From UBA1381 sp964399965 (GTDB lineage: Bacteria; Bacillota; Clostridia; UBA1381): 64,000 nt of DNA. The first letter of the stretch is position 1; every line of letters begins with the position of its first letter. Positions 15,896 through 24,596 of the stretch are shown piece by piece. The position numbers and the translations under genes are program-made. Location: contig CAYNRX010000004.1 of NCBI GenBank assembly GCA_964399965.1, positions 17,698 through 81,697 on the forward strand, given 5' to 3'. The notes under the pieces were generated by a model, which was not told where the DNA came from, did not search any database, and saw nothing but the letters and a program-made list of their open reading frames with translations.

Positions 15896-17071
15896 ATGAC
15901 GAACACACCGATCTCGATGAGAACTCACGTAGCAATTTTTGGCAATACAAATGCCGGGAAATCAACGCTCTTCAATGCTCTGACCGGCCAAGAGGCGGCG
16001 ATTATTTCAGATAAGCCGGGTACTACTACCGATCCTGTGATCAAGGCCATGGAATTGATACCGTACGGCCCGATCGCTTTGATAGATACGGCAGGGTTGG
16101 GAGATATGTCCGACATAGGCCGTCAGAGGATGGAGAGGACGAACAAAATACTTAAAAGAACGGATTTTGCACTGTATGCCGCCGATATAAACAGGTTCAA
16201 CGAGGAGGACTATGAGAACTCAAAAAGGCTTTTTAAAAAGTACAGGATCCATCATATGCTGGTGTTCACCAAATGCGAGGATGTTAAAACGGACGGCAGA
16301 TATCCCAAGGCAGCCTTTGTCTCGGTACACGATCCGTCTTCGATAGAAGACCTAAGGACAAGGCTCTCCCAAGAGCTTTCCAAACTTGACGAAGAGCCGC
16401 AGACGATGATAGGAGATCTGCTCCCGGCAGGCAGCCTGACAGTGATGGTCGTTCCGATAGATTCCGAGGCTCCCAAGGGCCGGCTGATACTTCCGCAGGT
16501 ACAGTTTTTAAGAGACTGCCTTGACCATGGCATAAAGGCGGTAGTTGTACGGGAGACGGAACTTAAAGAGGTTATGGCAGAAATAAGAAAGCCTGATTTG
16601 GTAGTCGTGGATTCACAGGTGTTTAAATATGTGGCTTCCGTCATTCCCGAGGACGTCATGCTCACCTCCTTTTCGGTATTGATGGCCAGAATGAAAGGCG
16701 ACATATCAAAGCTTGCCCGGGGAGCGGAAGCAGTTGCTTCTTTAAAAGACGGCAGCAGGATACTGATGGCCGAAGCCTGTACGCACAATTCCTCTCACGA
16801 GGATATCGGCAGGGTGAAGATACCGGCGTTGTTAAGGAAATACACCGGGAAACAGCTGGAATTTGAGTATTCCGTCCATCATGATTTTCCCGAGGATATT
16901 GCAAAATATGATCTTGTCATACACTGCGGCGGCTGCATGATAAACTCACGCGCAATGAATAATCGTATACGCTTTTGTGAGGAAAATAACGTTCCCATAA
17001 CGAACTATGGTCTGGTGATAGCACTCGTTAGCGGGATACTGGAGAGAAGCATGAAAATATTGAAAAAATAA
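15896..17071 (+). CDS. hydF: [FeFe]-hydrogenase H-cluster maturation GTPase
   Basis: HydF is the scaffold on which the diiron part of the hydrogenase H-cluster is built before transfer to the enzyme. The 391-residue protein has an N-terminal GTPase domain (FGNTNAGKSTLFNAL, G2 and G3 with IDTAGLGD), a dimerisation domain, and a C-terminal cluster-binding domain with the CTH motif (EACTHNSSHED) and HCGGC (VIHCGGCMIN). ATG 15896 is chosen over 15821 because GGGGAGA lies just upstream and the protein then begins like the family. hydE and hydG are not in the window. Confidence 0.95.
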   Translation: MTNTPISMRTHVAIFGNTNAGKSTLFNALTGQEAAIISDKPGTTTDPVIKAMELIPYGPIALIDTAGLGDMSDIGRQRMERTNKILKRTDFALYAADINRFNEEDYENSKRLFKKYRIHHMLVFTKCEDVKTDGRYPKAAFVSVHDPSSIEDLRTRLSQELSKLDEEPQTMIGDLLPAGSLTVMVVPIDSEAPKGRLILPQVQFLRDCLDHGIKAVVVRETELKEVMAEIRKPDLVVVDSQVFKYVASVIPEDVMLTSFSVLMARMKGDISKLARGAEAVASLKDGSRILMAEACTHNSSHEDIGRVKIPALLRKYTGKQLEFEYSVHHDFPEDIAKYDLVIHCGGCMINSRAMNNRIRFCEENNVPITNYGLVIALVSGILERSMKILKK

Positions 17072-17082
17072 GTATTCGCCTA

Positions 17083-17111
17083 TTGCAAAATATGTAAAAA
17101 TGATTTATAAT
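17083..17111 (+). promoter_or_regulatory. SigA promoter of cdaA-cdaR
   Basis: TTGCAA (17083-17088), 17-bp spacer, TATAAT (17106-17111), about 35 bases before the start. Confidence 0.7.
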
Positions 17112-17146
17112 GATATTATAACTGACTGCCGAAAGGGGGAGCTATG

Positions 17147-17998
17147 ATGAGCGCGGCTATAGATTATGTTATAAGGTATTTACAAGTTTTGCGCATAACG
17201 GATATTATTGATATTTTTATTGTTACAATAATAGTGTATCTTTTGCTGAACTGGCTCAATGAAACCAGGGGAATGCAGCTGATAAAGGGTATAGCGATAT
17301 TGTTCGTGGTGGTCGCTGTTTCTAATTTGATCGGACTTACGGCTCTTAATTATATATTGAGTGGCATATTCCAATTCGGGGTTATAGCGATAGTTGTCAT
17401 ATTCCAGCCGGAGTTGAGGAGCATCCTCGAACAGATGGGACGCTCAAAAGTCGGAAGGCTTTTGGATATTGCAGCAAACACGGCCAATAATGATAACCTG
17501 ATAAACAAGAACGTTGACGAGATAGTTACCGCTGCGGTCAACATGGCGTCTACGAAAACCGGGGCGTTGATGGTTATAGAGCGTGAAACGCGTATGGGGG
17601 AGATAGCAAAGACCGGCACCTTCCTTGACGCTGATATATCCTCGTCACTTTTGGAAAACATATTCGTCCCCAATACACCGCTCCATGACGGTGCTGTTAT
17701 GATACGCGGCAACAAGATAATCGCTGCCGGCTGCTTCCTGCCGCTGACATCAAACGCCAATCTTTCGCGGGAGCTGGGGACGCGCCATCGGGCAGCCTTG
17801 GGTGTTTCGGAGGTATCTGACGCGGTCGTTGTTGTTGTAAGCGAGGAAACGGGAAAGATATCCATTGCCGTGGGAGGTTCGCTTACGAGGAATCTAAGCA
17901 GGGAAACGCTCAAGCGCGCTCTTACAAAGGCGCTTTTCACACCGGCTGAAGAGGCTCCCATAAGCAAGCTGAAATTCTGGAAGGCGGTGTCTAAATGA
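17147..17998 (+). CDS. cdaA: Diadenylate cyclase CdaA
   Basis: CdaA makes cyclic di-AMP from two ATP at the membrane, a signal for potassium, osmotic and cell-wall balance. The 283-residue protein has three N-terminal helices (about residues 10-90) and a DisA_N cyclase domain with the catalytic LHDGAVMIRG and GTRHRAALGVSE. ATG 17147 is five bases after AAAGGGGGAG; ATG 17144 is the alternative. Its stop overlaps the start of the CdaR gene by four bases. glmM, often third in this operon, is absent; hslO follows instead. Confidence 0.94.
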   Translation: MSAAIDYVIRYLQVLRITDIIDIFIVTIIVYLLLNWLNETRGMQLIKGIAILFVVVAVSNLIGLTALNYILSGIFQFGVIAIVVIFQPELRSILEQMGRSKVGRLLDIAANTANNDNLINKNVDEIVTAAVNMASTKTGALMVIERETRMGEIAKTGTFLDADISSSLLENIFVPNTPLHDGAVMIRGNKIIAAGCFLPLTSNANLSRELGTRHRAALGVSEVSDAVVVVVSEETGKISIAVGGSLTRNLSRETLKRALTKALFTPAEEAPISKLKFWKAVSK

Positions 17999-19191
17999 AA
18001 AAAATATTCAAGACCCGCACCGGTAAGATATCTACGCTCATAACTTCCTTGATAGTGGCTATCATATTATGGATAGTAGCCTCTTACACTGACGAAAGGG
18101 AGATAACGGTGCGCCTAAAAAGCATACCAATACAGTTTGAGGGCATAGAGGTATTAACCGAAAACGGCTTTACAGTCATAAACGAGGACGAGATACCTTC
18201 TGTAAATATCTCTGTGCGCGGCACGCGCAAAAATATAGTGAATGCGATAAGCGGGATAACAGCTAATGTGGATGTATCTTCTATAACCGGAGCGGGCGAA
18301 TATTCGATACTGCCGGATATAGAGATATACGACTCCAGCGTGCGTCTTGATTCGCAGGTAAGCCGTGAGGTTCCTGTAGAAATAGATACGCTTGAGGAAA
18401 AAGAAATACCGATATCGCTGCACCAGACCGGTGTGAACAAAAACCATATCGTTGAATCAGTCCCCGAATATAGCACGGTCACAGTTTCGGGAGCCAGCTC
18501 AGAGATAGGAAAGGTTGCCGGAGGACTTGTAACGGTAGATATTTCCGATTTTGTGCGCGACAGTGTTACTGTATCCAATATCGTCCTCACAGATGACAGC
18601 GGATCTGTTTTAGAAAGACTGGAAACGGTAGACGTGCTGGGGAAAAGAAAAATATCAATAAATAATTACGTATATATAGCCTCCAGCGCGGATATAATTG
18701 CCGATGTCGATGATGATATCGAGCAGGAATATCAAATAACGGTAAAAGGAATATCGCCTCAAAGTGTAACGATAGGCTTAAAAGAGGGTGCAGAGCAAAT
18801 AGATGCTATCCCGGTACATTTTGATAAGAGTATTACGTATACACCGGGAAGCGGTGAGTATACGTTAAACGTTGATGCACCGGAAGGCGTTTATGTACCG
18901 GAGGCCAGCCGGACGATAAAAGTTAGGGCAGAGGTGAAGCCAAAATTGGAAAGAGCTATCTCTGTCCCGGTATCGTATACGAATGTTCCGCAGGGACTTA
19001 GCGTTTACGCAGATCAAAGTATAGATATAACGATAAAAGGCACCGATGAAAATGTCAACACGGCAAACGTTACGGCGGTCGTTGATCTTGCAGGCTGTAC
19101 TGTGGGGAATTACACCATGCCTGTAAAGCTGGAAGCATCAAGCGCAGTATCGTTGCCGGAGTTTGTGACTATATCGGTAACACTTAGCTAA
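17995..19191 (+). CDS. cdaR: YbbR-domain regulator of CdaA
   Basis: CdaR is a membrane-anchored, extracellular partner that tunes CdaA. The 398-residue protein has one N-terminal membrane helix (about residues 13-30, ISTLITSLIVAIILWIVASY) and then several YbbR repeats, seen in the recurring patterns ITVRLKSIPIQFEG, VPVEIDTLEEKEIPIS and RAISVPVSYTNVPQG. It overlaps cdaA by ATGA, so the two are translated together. Confidence 0.9.
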   Translation: MKKIFKTRTGKISTLITSLIVAIILWIVASYTDEREITVRLKSIPIQFEGIEVLTENGFTVINEDEIPSVNISVRGTRKNIVNAISGITANVDVSSITGAGEYSILPDIEIYDSSVRLDSQVSREVPVEIDTLEEKEIPISLHQTGVNKNHIVESVPEYSTVTVSGASSEIGKVAGGLVTVDISDFVRDSVTVSNIVLTDDSGSVLERLETVDVLGKRKISINNYVYIASSADIIADVDDDIEQEYQITVKGISPQSVTIGLKEGAEQIDAIPVHFDKSITYTPGSGEYTLNVDAPEGVYVPEASRTIKVRAEVKPKLERAISVPVSYTNVPQGLSVYADQSIDITIKGTDENVNTANVTAVVDLAGCTVGNYTMPVKLEASSAVSLPEFVTISVTLS

Positions 19192-19205
19192 GGAGAGTGA
19201 ACAGT

Positions 19206-20084
19206 TTGGATAAATTGGTCCGGGGGAATAGTACAGACGGAGCGATAAGGATATTTGCCGCCGTAACGACCGATCTTGTCAACGAGGCTCAAAGGATACA
19301 CCATACCTATCCGATCGCAACGGCGGCTTTGGGAAGGACGCTTACCGCGGCAGCCATAATGGGAGCGGACTTAAAAAACGAAAGCGACAGCATCACCGTG
19401 CAGATAAAAGGAGATGGCGAACTGGAGCGTATAATAGCCGTGACCGACAGCCAAAGCCGCGTAAAAGGTTACGTTTCAAACCCTTATGTAGATCGTCCGT
19501 TAAATGATAAAGGAAAGCTGGACGTAGGCGGTGCGATAGGGAAGGGGACGCTGAGCGTCATAAAAGATCTGGGCATGAAAGAGCCTTATATAGGACAGGT
19601 CCCGTTGGTATCGGGAGAGATAGCCGAGGATCTGACGTATTATTTTGCCTCCAGTGAGCAGGTGCCGACTTCGGTCGCCTTAGGAGTGCTCGTCTCGCCC
19701 GACAACACAGCGCTTGCCGCCGGCGGATTCCTTTTGCAGCTAATGCCGGAAGCAACCGAGGAAATGGCAGAACAGCTTGAAAATGCCATAAAGACGCTTC
19801 CATCGATAACTTCAATGATACAAAGCAGCATGACAGCGGAGGATATCCTGTTTAGGGTCACGGACGGTTTTGACATGATCATGCAGAATAAGGCGATAGA
19901 GCCAAAGTATTTCTGCGGCTGTTCCAAGGAGCGTATGGAAAAGGCACTTATCTCAATCGGACGGGAGGAGCTTTTATCGCTCATAGAGGAGCAGGGAGAG
20001 GCTGAGTTGACCTGCCAGTTTTGCGATAACCGCTATCTATTCTCCAAGGAAGAGCTTGCTGCGTTGTACGAAAAAGCAAAATAA
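19206..20084 (+). CDS. hslO: Hsp33 redox-activated chaperone
   Basis: Hsp33 is a cytosolic holdase switched on when oxidants release zinc from its Cys cluster. The 292-residue protein begins MDKLVRGN, as in the family, from a TTG at 19206 placed eight bases after AGGAGAG; the GTG at 19197 touches that site and is unlikely. The C-terminal zinc centre is complete: FCGCSKERME and LTCQFCDNRY give the CxC and CxxC pairs. It starts 14 bases after cdaR and ends at the hairpin at 20094-20138. Confidence 0.93.
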   Translation: MDKLVRGNSTDGAIRIFAAVTTDLVNEAQRIHHTYPIATAALGRTLTAAAIMGADLKNESDSITVQIKGDGELERIIAVTDSQSRVKGYVSNPYVDRPLNDKGKLDVGGAIGKGTLSVIKDLGMKEPYIGQVPLVSGEIAEDLTYYFASSEQVPTSVALGVLVSPDNTALAAGGFLLQLMPEATEEMAEQLENAIKTLPSITSMIQSSMTAEDILFRVTDGFDMIMQNKAIEPKYFCGCSKERMEKALISIGREELLSLIEEQGEAELTCQFCDNRYLFSKEELAALYEKAK

Positions 20085-20093
20085 ACAGACAAT

Positions 20094-20138
20094 AGATATC
20101 CTTTTTCCGTTGGTTGGAATGGGATATCTTTGTTTTTT
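20094..20138 (+). terminator. Terminator after hslO
   Basis: AGATATCC pairs with GGATATCT across a 20-base loop and is followed by a run of six T. Confidence 0.7.
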
Positions 20139-20159
20139 GTAAAAAAAGTATAAGCGGAC

Positions 20160-20188
20160 TTGAAAAATGATTTTATTTGGTGTATAAT
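20160..20188 (+). promoter_or_regulatory. SigA promoter of nadK-argR-recN
   Basis: TTGAAA (20160-20165), 17-bp spacer, TATAAT (20183-20188), about 50 bases before nadK. Confidence 0.7.
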
Positions 20189-20238
20189 ATACCTTAAGAG
20201 CCGTAAAAATCGTACAACAGAAGAGCAGGAGAACTTGT

Positions 20239-21087
20239 ATGAAAAAAATAGCAGTAATACCGAATCCACTAAAGGATATAGGTCTTATTTATACGAGAGA
20301 AGTCATAGATGCTCTGGCCGGAGGAGCCGAGATAGTGATGGAGGATCAGTACCGTGTGAGCAATTTCCCGGTACACTACCGTCAGGGCGCCGACATATAT
20401 AAGGATATAGATATAGCGATACTGTTAGGCGGAGATGGCACAATAATACAATCTGCCGGCAGCTGTGCCCGCAACGGTATATCAATGCTGGGAATAAATC
20501 TGGGTACGATAGGATTTATGTCCGAGGTGGAGACGGTGCATATAAAGACAGCTGTCAGGCGTCTTTTGGCAGATGATTACCGTGTTGAAAACAGGATGAT
20601 GCTTAAGGTCGATATAATAAAAAACGGCAATCATCACGGACGATATCATGCGTTAAACGACGTCATAGTATCAAAATCTCCCGATTCAAAGCTTATCGAT
20701 CTGGCGCTCTACTCAGGTGAGGAACGGGTGAATACGTACGTTGCCGATGGAATAATAATTGCAACGCCAACGGGATCTACGGGTTATTCACTTTCGGCCG
20801 GCGGCCCGGTGGTCGATCCGATGATGCAGCTTTATGTTGCAACGCCGATATGCGCGCATATGCTTTCAGCGCGGTCTGCGGTGCTGCCGGCGGAAAAAAG
20901 TATAACTATACGTTTAAATGACCGTTCATCCTCGCATAATGAGGCGATGGTATCGGTAGACGGCGATATGCAATGCCGGATAAAAAACGGCGATGAGGTC
21001 GTTATTTCTAAATCACAATATGATGCAAGGCTTATAAGAATGATAGACCAATCCTTTTACGATACGCTTATACAAAAGCTGTCGTAA
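20239..21087 (+). CDS. nadK: NAD kinase
   Basis: NadK phosphorylates NAD to NADP. The 282-residue protein shows the diacylglycerol-kinase-like motif AILLGGDGTIIQ, ALNDVIVSK, the glycine-rich ATPTGSTGYSLSAGGP and SVDGD near the end. An AGCAGGAGA ribosome binding site precedes the ATG. Together with argR and recN it forms an arrangement that is widespread in Firmicutes; no tlyA is seen upstream. Confidence 0.95.
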   Translation: MKKIAVIPNPLKDIGLIYTREVIDALAGGAEIVMEDQYRVSNFPVHYRQGADIYKDIDIAILLGGDGTIIQSAGSCARNGISMLGINLGTIGFMSEVETVHIKTAVRRLLADDYRVENRMMLKVDIIKNGNHHGRYHALNDVIVSKSPDSKLIDLALYSGEERVNTYVADGIIIATPTGSTGYSLSAGGPVVDPMMQLYVATPICAHMLSARSAVLPAEKSITIRLNDRSSSHNEAMVSVDGDMQCRIKNGDEVVISKSQYDARLIRMIDQSFYDTLIQKLS

Positions 21088-21104
21088 AATAAGTGAGGCA
21101 AGCA

Positions 21105-21572
21105 ATGAAAAGAGACAGGCAAAAAGCGATATTGGATATCGTAAGCAAATTTCCAGTAAGGACGCATGATGAACTCATGAGCCGGCTCAAAGAAGCCGGG
21201 TTTTCCGTTGCACAGTCCACGATATCACGCGATATAAAGGAACTTAAGCTGGCAAAGACGCCTTCGGAGCTGGGCGGTTACATATACAGCCTGCCGACAG
21301 AAACAGAGCCGGAGGAAGTGCATAGCGATATATTTTCAAGCGCTTTGATAAGTGCGGAATATGCTTCAAATTGTGTCGTAGTAAAGACAAGACCGGGAAC
21401 GGCGCCTGCCTTTGGAGCAGAGGTGGACAGAGGGATATTCCCGGAGATATTGGGATGTATCGCCGGTGATGATACTGTGTTGATAATAGCCAAAACCGAA
21501 GATGACGCCGCAGGGCTGTGCAAAAATATCAGCTCCGTTTTAAAAGCAAAGGGGAAGCAGTATGCTGATTGA
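21105..21572 (+). CDS. argR: Arginine repressor ArgR
   Basis: ArgR senses arginine and represses its synthesis. The 155-residue protein has an N-terminal winged helix (MKRDRQKAILDIV, SVAQSTISRDIKELKLAK) and a C-terminal hexamerisation and arginine-binding domain (VVVKTRPGTAPAFGAEVD, ILGCIAGDDTVLIIA). ATG 21105 is chosen since GTGAGG sits six bases upstream; the frame opens at GTG 21093. The end overlaps recN by 11 bases. Confidence 0.94.
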   Translation: MKRDRQKAILDIVSKFPVRTHDELMSRLKEAGFSVAQSTISRDIKELKLAKTPSELGGYIYSLPTETEPEEVHSDIFSSALISAEYASNCVVVKTRPGTAPAFGAEVDRGIFPEILGCIAGDDTVLIIAKTEDDAAGLCKNISSVLKAKGKQYAD

Positions 21573-23232
21573 TTTATCGATAAAAAACATAGCAGTAATA
21601 GATAAGCTCAATCTTTCTTTCCATAAAGGAATGAGCGTTCTGACCGGTGAGACGGGCGCAGGAAAATCAATAATAATAGATTCGATAAACCTGATACTGG
21701 GTGCCAGAACAAATAAAGGACTTATCCGCTACGGGGAGGAAAAGGCGAGCGTCCAAGCGGTATTCGAGGACTGCAACGGGATATATCCGCTTTTGGAGGA
21801 ATACGGAATAGATACCGATGAGGAGCAGCTCATAATATCTAGGCAGATAACCTCGCAAGGGAAAAACATCTGTCGCATAAACGGGACGATCGTTCCCCTA
21901 GCAGCTCTCAAAGAGATAGCCGATGGGCTGATAAATATACACGGTCAACACGACAATCAAGCGCTTTTGACGCCGTCTAAGCATATCCTGTTTTTGGATG
22001 CTTATGCGGAATGCAAGTGTGAACTTGACGGATACAGGGCGTATTATGACGAGACAGTGAAGCTAGATCGGAAGATAGAGGAGCTTAAGGTAGACGAGCA
22101 GGAAAAAGCACGGCGTATAGATCTTTTGGAATATCAAATAGAGGAGATATCAAAGGCAAAATTGTCCCCGGGAGAGGACAGAGATCTTTTAGATCAATTG
22201 AAGGTGATAGAAAATGCCGAAAAGATATCGGCAAACCTCGAAGAGGCCTATGAAAACGCCTACGGCGGCGCGCAGGCGCAGTCGGCTTATGACGCCATCA
22301 GTATAGCTGTATCGGCTCTGGGCAAGGTTACAGAATATGATCCGCGCTTAGGGGAGCTTTATGACAGCTTATCTTCGGCGATGTATACGATAGAAGATGT
22401 ATCACACGAGATAAAGGATCATGCTGATTCGGTGGAGTTTGACGAAGCTGTACTAAACGACATTGAGGAACGATTAGACCTGATATCGAAGCTGAAGCGA
22501 AAATACGGTTCTACAATTGAAGAAATACTCTCATATAAGCAAAAGGCTGAAGAGGAGCTGGAAGAGATACGATTAAGCGACGAGCGGATAGAGGAGCTTT
22601 CTGCGGAGCTTGAAAAGAACAGAATGCTGATGAAAGAAGCTGCCGCTGTCCTTAGCGAAAAAAGGCATAAAGCCGCACAGAGGTTGGAGCAGCTCATAGA
22701 GCAGTCTCTCCACGAGCTGAATATGGAGCGCGCTCAGTTCAAGGTGGCTGTGGCCGAAAAGGACTTTTCACCGAATGGAGCCGATGAAGCAGAATTTATG
22801 TTTAGTGCCAATGCCGGCGAACCGTTAAAACCATTGGTAAATATCGCCTCAGGCGGTGAGTTGTCGAGGGTAATGCTGGCGATGAAATCGGTGCTTGCTG
22901 AAAGCGATGGTGTGCAGACGCTTATTTTTGACGAGATAGATACCGGAGTATCAGGCAGTGCGGCGCAAAAAATAGCTAAAAAACTTAAGGAAACATCAAA
23001 AACGAAGCAAGTCATCTGCATAACCCATCTCCCGCAGCTGACCTCTGCCGCCGACAATCATTATCTTATAGAAAAACATACCGAAGGTGACAGGACTTTT
23101 ACCGTTGTACGGGAGCTTACGGATGATGAAAGAGTAAACGAGCTGGCGCGCATGATAGACGGTGCAAATTCCTCGGAAACTGCGCGCTTGCACGCAAGGG
23201 AGCTTTTAGAAAAGCGAGGTGACAGTGATTGA
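21562..23232 (+). CDS. recN: DNA repair protein RecN
   Basis: RecN is an SMC-like ATPase that holds broken DNA ends for recombination repair. The 556-residue protein has Walker A at the N-terminus (LTGETGAGKSIIIDSINL), a long coiled coil (about residues 155-365), and the C-terminal ABC signature NIASGGELSRVMLAMK with Walker B LIFDEIDTGVSG. INIHGQHDNQ is also typical. It overlaps argR and is followed, with a 4-base overlap, by the rseC-like gene. Confidence 0.95.
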   Translation: MLIDLSIKNIAVIDKLNLSFHKGMSVLTGETGAGKSIIIDSINLILGARTNKGLIRYGEEKASVQAVFEDCNGIYPLLEEYGIDTDEEQLIISRQITSQGKNICRINGTIVPLAALKEIADGLINIHGQHDNQALLTPSKHILFLDAYAECKCELDGYRAYYDETVKLDRKIEELKVDEQEKARRIDLLEYQIEEISKAKLSPGEDRDLLDQLKVIENAEKISANLEEAYENAYGGAQAQSAYDAISIAVSALGKVTEYDPRLGELYDSLSSAMYTIEDVSHEIKDHADSVEFDEAVLNDIEERLDLISKLKRKYGSTIEEILSYKQKAEEELEEIRLSDERIEELSAELEKNRMLMKEAAAVLSEKRHKAAQRLEQLIEQSLHELNMERAQFKVAVAEKDFSPNGADEAEFMFSANAGEPLKPLVNIASGGELSRVMLAMKSVLAESDGVQTLIFDEIDTGVSGSAAQKIAKKLKETSKTKQVICITHLPQLTSAADNHYLIEKHTEGDRTFTVVRELTDDERVNELARMIDGANSSETARLHARELLEKRGDSD

Positions 23233-23627
23233 ACAAGATAGGGATAGTAAAAGAACTTTCCGGCAAAGAGGCAAAGGTGCGCATACAGCGGCCATCCGCC
23301 TGCGGAGAGAACTGTGCTTCCTGCAAAGCCGGCTGTGTTCCCACCGAAAGCGATGTTTGGGCCGTGAACGAGGCCGGAGCCAAGACGGGAGACAAGGTAG
23401 AGCTTGAAATGCAGGACAAACGGGTGCTGCTGGCGGCAGCTTTGGTATATATAATCCCGCTGTGTATGCTCTTTGTCGGATATGCGATAGGCGGCATATT
23501 TTTTGCGGGTGAAGAGTTTAAAATACTGTCAGGTTTTTTGCTGATGGGTATATGCTACGCCATACTTTCAATAATGGATAAGCATTTAAAAAGTAAGTAC
23601 AGTCTTATTATAAAAAAGGTATTGTAA
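23229..23627 (+). CDS. RseC/MucC-family membrane protein
   Basis: This 132-residue protein starts with TTG (TTGA overlap with recN) and has GAGGTGA seven bases upstream. The N-terminal domain holds four cysteines in ACGENCASCKAGC, typical of SoxR-reducing RseC proteins, and two membrane helices follow (about residues 66-84 and 93-112). In Clostridia such proteins are often beside rnf genes; here none are seen. A link to electron transfer or redox-switch resetting is inferred. Confidence 0.8.
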   Translation: MNKIGIVKELSGKEAKVRIQRPSACGENCASCKAGCVPTESDVWAVNEAGAKTGDKVELEMQDKRVLLAAALVYIIPLCMLFVGYAIGGIFFAGEEFKILSGFLLMGICYAILSIMDKHLKSKYSLIIKKVL

Positions 23628-23650
23628 TTTTGCTGGGACTGTGATATAAT
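23622..23650 (+). promoter_or_regulatory. SigA promoter of the oxidoreductase operon
   Basis: TTGTAA (23622-23627, overlapping the stop of the previous gene), 17-bp spacer, TATAAT (23645-23650). Confidence 0.65.
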
Positions 23651-23678
23651 ATTAAATATATTTTTATGGAGAATGCAC

Positions 23679-24353
23679 ATGGACAGACTGCATATTTTTG
23701 CCGGGCATTTCGGCAGCGGCAAGACCGAGGTTGCCCTCAATTTTACCAAAAAGCTCATACAGGCCGGAAAACCGGCGGATATCGTTGATATGGACACTGT
23801 CAATCCGTATTTTCGTACAGTTGACGCCAGAGAGAAAATGGAAAAACTGGGAGCGAGGGTGATAGCCTCGCCGTTTGCAGGCTCCAATGTGGATATGCCG
23901 ACCGTTCCGGCCGATATCTTATCGGTGTTTGAAAACCGCGGCCGATTTGTCGTTTTTGATGTGGGCGGCGATGACGATGGTGCGTATGCGCTCGGGCAGT
24001 ATAAACGGTTTTTTGAAGCAGAGCCGTACAGTATGCATCTTGTAGCCAACGCCCGACGGGCTATGACTTGCTCGGCGGAGGATTTTATTGATATTATAGA
24101 TAGGATAGAATATGCCTCAAGGCTTAAGTTTACCGATATATATAACAACACAAATATTGGCCGCGAAACGTCGGCTGAGGTGTTGATGTCGGGAATGGCG
24201 GTAATAGATGAGGTCTCCCGTATAAAAGGGCTGCCGGTGGCGGCTTATTGCGGGACGAAGGAGACGCTTTCAGGACTTTCCGATGAGTTCAAAGAGCTTT
24301 CTTATAGCATGGAGATACAGATAAAAATGCCCTGGGATATCAGCCGGGGATAA
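23679..24353 (+). CDS. P-loop ATPase of the MinD/CooC type, leads the ferredoxin oxidoreductase operon
   Basis: This 224-residue protein begins with HIFAGHFGSGKTEVALNF, a P-loop, and continues with VDMDTVNPYFRTVDAR and FVVFDVGGDDDGAYALG, which look like the switch regions of SIMIBI-class NTPases. GGAG is seven bases before ATG 23679; ATG 23673 is too close. I recall proteins like this encoded directly before 2-oxoacid:ferredoxin oxidoreductase genes in Clostridia. A role in cofactor or cluster loading of that enzyme is a guess from position. Confidence 0.7.
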   Translation: MDRLHIFAGHFGSGKTEVALNFTKKLIQAGKPADIVDMDTVNPYFRTVDAREKMEKLGARVIASPFAGSNVDMPTVPADILSVFENRGRFVVFDVGGDDDGAYALGQYKRFFEAEPYSMHLVANARRAMTCSAEDFIDIIDRIEYASRLKFTDIYNNTNIGRETSAEVLMSGMAVIDEVSRIKGLPVAAYCGTKETLSGLSDEFKELSYSMEIQIKMPWDISRG

Positions 24354-24380
24354 TCATTATAAAGAAAGGACGAGGTAAGG

Positions 24381-24596
24381 TTGAATAATGTTATTTTCAA
24401 CAGAGAGCTGTGCAAGGGCTGCGGGCTATGCATAGAGGTCTGTCCGAAAAAGATCCTTGAAATATCGGACGACCTTAACAGCAAAGGATTCAAACCAGCC
24501 CAAAAGCGTGAGGGCGGCGAATGTATCGGCTGCGCATTCTGTGCAACGATATGCCCGGATGTGGCTATAAAGGTTGTAAAGGAGGACGGCAAATGA
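24381..24596 (+). CDS. Ferredoxin-like delta subunit of 2-oxoacid:ferredoxin oxidoreductase
   Basis: This 71-residue protein starts with TTG behind GGACGAGG and carries two 4Fe-4S motifs: CKGCGLCIEVCP and CIGCAFCATICP. It relays electrons from the thiamine-diphosphate enzyme to free ferredoxin. Its stop overlaps the alpha-subunit start (ATGA), so the subunits are translated together. Confidence 0.9.
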   Translation: MNNVIFNRELCKGCGLCIEVCPKKILEISDDLNSKGFKPAQKREGGECIGCAFCATICPDVAIKVVKEDGK

